From assembly GCA_050249835.1 (NCBI GenBank), contig JBFWPT010000009.1:1-64000 (forward strand): a stretch of DNA of 64,000 bases. Reading direction: 5' to 3'. The position numbers and the translations under genes were made by a program. This stretch comes from Miltoncostaea sp050249835. GTDB lineage: Bacteria; Actinomycetota; Thermoleophilia; Miltoncostaeales; Miltoncostaeaceae. This document shows positions 61,556 to 64,000 of the stretch, one piece after another. The notes under the pieces are model-generated. The model saw only the letters and a list, made by a program, of their open reading frames with translations. It did no database searches and was not told where the DNA came from. Every line of letters starts with the position of its first letter. Positions within the stretch are counted from its first letter, which is position 1.

Positions 61556-61807
61556 TCATGAGTGGACGTGCCAGGTCGCGTCCACGCCGTCCCGGTAGGC
61601 GAGGACGACCCGCCCCGGCTCCACCACCAGCTCGTGGTAGTGGCGCTCCACGGGTGACGCCGTCCACCAGAGGTCCTGCACGAGCCAGTCGTCGCGGACG
61701 GCGGTGACCGGCCGCCGCCGGCCGCCCACGATCACGGCCCGGGGCGCGCCGTCCGGCCCGGTCTCGACGGACGTCTCCCGCGGGCCCCCCAGCGCGCGCA
61801 GGCTCAC
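61556..61807 (-). CDS. Small ImuB-associated protein (DUF6504-like)
   Basis: An 83-residue protein with RRRPVTAVRDDWLVQDLWWTASPVERHYHELVVEPGRVVLAY, resembling the DUF6504 proteins that accompany imuB in actinobacteria. The GTG at 61807 overlaps the imuB stop, so it is expressed with imuB and probably SOS-induced. Its role in the mutasome is unknown. Confidence 0.7.
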   Translation of the reverse strand: MSLRALGGPRETSVETGPDGAPRAVIVGGRRRPVTAVRDDWLVQDLWWTASPVERHYHELVVEPGRVVLAYRDGVDATWHVHS

Positions 61808-62988
61808 GGCTCGAGGGGGGTCACGGCCCACCGCCGCTCGGGGAGCCGCGACCAGGGCTCCAGCTCCACGATGCGCAGCATCGCCTCCTCGCCCTGGGCG
61901 GCGCGCACCTGGCGGACCGCCTCGCCGGCCCGCGCGCGGCGCTCCTCGCCCGGCGACGGGAGCGCGGTGAGCTGATGGCCCCCGAGCGCACCGGACGCGT
62001 CGCCGCCGATCCACAGGTCGGTGACCGGCGCCGTGACCTCGCCGAGCCGGGGGAGCGCGGCCACGGCCAGGCGCTCCCGGTCGGCCGTCGCCTCGCGCAG
62101 GGTGATGTCCCGGGCCCACGACCCGCCGTCGGCGAGACGGGCGCGCAGGGCGAGCGTGCGCAGGGCGGTCCCGCGCCCGGCGGCGGCCCCCGCGAGCTCG
62201 CCCAGCAGCAGGCGCGCGGCGGCCTCGAGCGCCGGCAGGGCGCCCACGGGCTCGGGGAAGGAGACGGCCGCGCGCAGCGGGCGGGGAGGGGTGCGCGGCC
62301 GCGGCGGCCGGCCGGCCTCCCCGCGCGCCAGCCGCCACGCCTCCAGGCCGGGGAACCCCAGCCGGTCGAGGGCCGCGGCGCGGGGGAGGGCGGCCACCTG
62401 GCCCATCGTCCGCAGCCCCAGGTCGCGCAGCGCGCCGGCCAGGTCGGGCCGCAGCGGCAGGCGCTCGGCGGGCAGCGGCGCGAGGAACTCCACGACCTCG
62501 TCCTCCGCGAGCACCAGCGCCCGCCCCGGCGCCGCCTCGCGGGCGGCCTGGAGGGCGGCGAAGAGCGACGGCGCCGCGCCCACCCGTCCGCCGGCGCCCA
62601 CCGGCAGGGCCGCGCGCACCCGTCGCATGACGCCCTCGGGCCCGCCGTGCATACGCAGCGTGCCGCGGGCGTCGAAGGCCGCCTCGCCCATCCCGACCGG
62701 CTCCACCGCGAACCCGAGCCCCTCCAGGCGCTCCAGCATCCGCTCGTCCGCGTCGGCCGCGGCCTCGGGGTCGGCGACGACCAGGTCGAGGTCCGGGCAG
62801 CGCGCCAGGGCCTCGCCCACCCGCAGGCCCGGGGTGACCCCCCGCGCCTCGGCCGCGGGCGTGCAGAGGCCCACCACCTGGGGCGCCCCGGGGGCGGGCC
62901 CGAGCGCCACGGGCGCGTCCAGCGGGCGGCGCGCGCGCAGCAGCGCGACGAGCAGGGGGAGGCGGGGGACGTGGACCGCGACGATCAT
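61804..62988 (-). CDS. imuB: ImuB-type Y-family polymerase-like protein
   Basis: A 394-residue SOS mutasome scaffold, a Y-family polymerase relative without the catalytic carboxylates: the N-terminus reads MIVAVHVPRLPLLVALL where active DinB/UmuC has acidic residues. It retains the palm/finger/little-finger layout (PGLRVGEALARCPDLDLVV, LRDLGLRTMGQVAALP). ImuB normally bridges the beta clamp and DnaE2. No imuA/imuA' (RecA-like) gene is adjacent. The ATG directly follows a LexA box identical to that of dnaE2. Confidence 0.92.
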   Translation of the reverse strand: MIVAVHVPRLPLLVALLRARRPLDAPVALGPAPGAPQVVGLCTPAAEARGVTPGLRVGEALARCPDLDLVVADPEAAADADERMLERLEGLGFAVEPVGMGEAAFDARGTLRMHGGPEGVMRRVRAALPVGAGGRVGAAPSLFAALQAAREAAPGRALVLAEDEVVEFLAPLPAERLPLRPDLAGALRDLGLRTMGQVAALPRAAALDRLGFPGLEAWRLARGEAGRPPRPRTPPRPLRAAVSFPEPVGALPALEAAARLLLGELAGAAAGRGTALRTLALRARLADGGSWARDITLREATADRERLAVAALPRLGEVTAPVTDLWIGGDASGALGGHQLTALPSPGEERRARAGEAVRQVRAAQGEEAMLRIVELEPWSRLPERRWAVTPLEP

Positions 62989-63024
62989 CGAACACATGTT
63001 CGCCCACCGGCCGGACGGCATCAA
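62989..63024 (-). promoter_or_regulatory. LexA (SOS) box and promoter of imuB
   Basis: Minus strand: TTGATG (63019-63024), a 17-base spacer, GAACAT, GTGTTCG, ATG. The SOS palindrome CGAACATGTGTTCG is at 62989-63002. Spacings and sequence are the same as at dnaE2. Confidence 0.85.
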
Positions 63025-63087
63025 GGACGGCCGCCATGCCCCTCCGCAACCGTCAACTCGGACCCCGGACGGCCGAAGCAATCGGGG

Positions 63088-64000
63088 ATGGCCGACATCC
63101 GCGACAGCGCGGGCGGCGTGCCGCGCGCGGTCCTGCTGGACGCGGACCGGACCTCGCGCGCGATCATCCGTGCCCTTCTCGAGCGCGCCGGATGGCGCGC
63201 GGACCCCTCCGCGGCCGACGTCGCCACGCTCCGCGCGCGCGGTGTGCCGCCGGCCAGGATCGTCATCGCCGACTGGCCGCGCCTCGAGCCCCTCTGGCCC
63301 GACCTGCTCGCCGCCCGCGAGGCCGGCGACGGCGTCCCCCGCCTGGTGGCGCTCGTCGCCGCCGGCGCGGAGGAGGCGGCGCTCGCCGCCCTCGCGGCCG
63401 GGGCCGACGACTGCCTGGCGCGCCCGGTGCGGCCCGCCGACCTCGCCGCCCGGCTCGCGGTCGCGCACCGCGCCGCGGGGGAGCGGCGGGGGGCCCGCAA
63501 CGCCCTGGCCCTCGCACGCCGCGAGCGCGACCGGCTCGCCTCGGTGCTCTCGTCGCTGCCCGACGGCCTTGTGATCCTGGGACCGGACGCCACCGTCATC
63601 GAGGTGAACGACGTCCTCTGTGCCATGACCGGGCGCCGCCGCGACGAGCTCGTCGGCGCGCGCTCACTGTTCCCGGACTGGCCCGCCGCCGACGCCCCGG
63701 CCCTCGCCGCGGCCCTCGCCGCCTGCGACGCCGGCGGGGCCGCCGAGTGCGACGTCGTGCTGCCCCTGCCCGACGGCACGGAGCTGCCCGCGATCGTGAG
63801 CATGGCCGCGGCCACGGGGCCCGACGGCCGCGCCGGCGCCTATGTGGCGACCGTGAAGGACGTCAGCGCCCGGGTGCGCGGGGAGCGCGTGCGCGCCGCC
63901 CTCGAGCGCGTGTCGGCCGCCGTCACCGCGGGCCTGGAGGCCGGGGACGTCCTCGACCGCATCGCCGCCGAGCTGGGCGCCCTCGGCGGTGCCGGCATCG
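63088..64000 (+). CDS. Receiver-like/PAS signalling protein (3' end outside window)
   Basis: The frame is open to the window edge (304 residues seen). Residues about 12-130 are a receiver-like domain (AVLLDADRTSRAIIRALLERAGW; GADDCLARPVRPADLAARL); at the usual phospho-Asp strand the sequence is IVIADWPRL, so phosphorylation is possible but uncertain. A PAS domain follows (SVLSSLPDGLVILGPDATVIEVND ... MTGRRRDELVGA) and then what looks like the start of a GAF domain. The output domain is not visible; a kinase or GGDEF is likely. It is divergent from imuB. Confidence 0.8.
   Translation, partial: MADIRDSAGGVPRAVLLDADRTSRAIIRALLERAGWRADPSAADVATLRARGVPPARIVIADWPRLEPLWPDLLAAREAGDGVPRLVALVAAGAEEAALAALAAGADDCLARPVRPADLAARLAVAHRAAGERRGARNALALARRERDRLASVLSSLPDGLVILGPDATVIEVNDVLCAMTGRRRDELVGARSLFPDWPAADAPALAAALAACDAGGAAECDVVLPLPDGTELPAIVSMAAATGPDGRAGAYVATVKDVSARVRGERVRAALERVSAAVTAGLEAGDVLDRIAAELGALGGAGI

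Overview
The window is a gene-dense, very GC-rich bacterial chromosome segment. Many starts are GTG, and overlapping stop/start pairs (GTGA, ATGA, TGATG) are frequent. The gene families (DUF2510, DUF5519, DUF6504-like, ImuB/DnaE2 with a Gram-positive/actinobacterial LexA box, a CcmG/CcmH-type pair, a GGDEF/HD-GYP set) point to Actinomycetota, most likely a deep class such as Thermoleophilia. That placement is inferred from gene content only. No rRNA, tRNA, CRISPR array, insertion sequence or prophage was seen.

Bases 1-31.3 kb are mostly housekeeping: ftsH (cut by the left edge), comEC, holA, rpsT, murJ, a lepA-hemW-hrcA run, plsC, dnaJ, and the tightly overlapping prmA-rsmE-HIT-phoH-ybeY-dgkA/PAP2-era operon. 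A redox/iron island follows (cNMP-domain flavoprotein, Fur, ferritin-like protein, Fpg/Nei). It is followed by a deoC-hisIE-trpE-trpG-trpD-trpC-methyltransferase operon that opens with an apparent ten-codon leader ORF. Two tandem secreted paralogs of unknown function lie at 14.5-15.6 kb.

Bases 30.6-42.2 kb look like a signalling and cell-surface region: a lysozyme-fold protein, a TlpA/CcmH pair, a GAF/GGDEF/HD-GYP protein, an HDOD-LuxR fusion, and a six-gene operon of WxL-type and DUF916-type exported proteins that runs directly into a membrane diguanylate cyclase. Three genes or operons here share a sigma-28 (FliA/SigD/WhiG)-like promoter pattern, suggesting one regulon linking wall remodelling, c-di-GMP and surface proteins.

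Bases 42.2-64 kb are mixed accessory and core genes: DUF72, a secreted alpha/alpha-toroid protein, an A-type Fe-S carrier, a CAP protein, thiolase plus acyltransferase, a two-component system, a chemoreceptor-like protein, an amidase, and an SOS mutasome (dnaE2, and imuB with a small partner). dnaE2 and imuB have identical LexA boxes abutting the start codon. Two roughly 600-base gene-poor stretches (43.1-43.75 and 58.4-59.0 kb) carry copies of one repeat family; four of them have a gap-free 43-base core. I could not assign this family to any known element.
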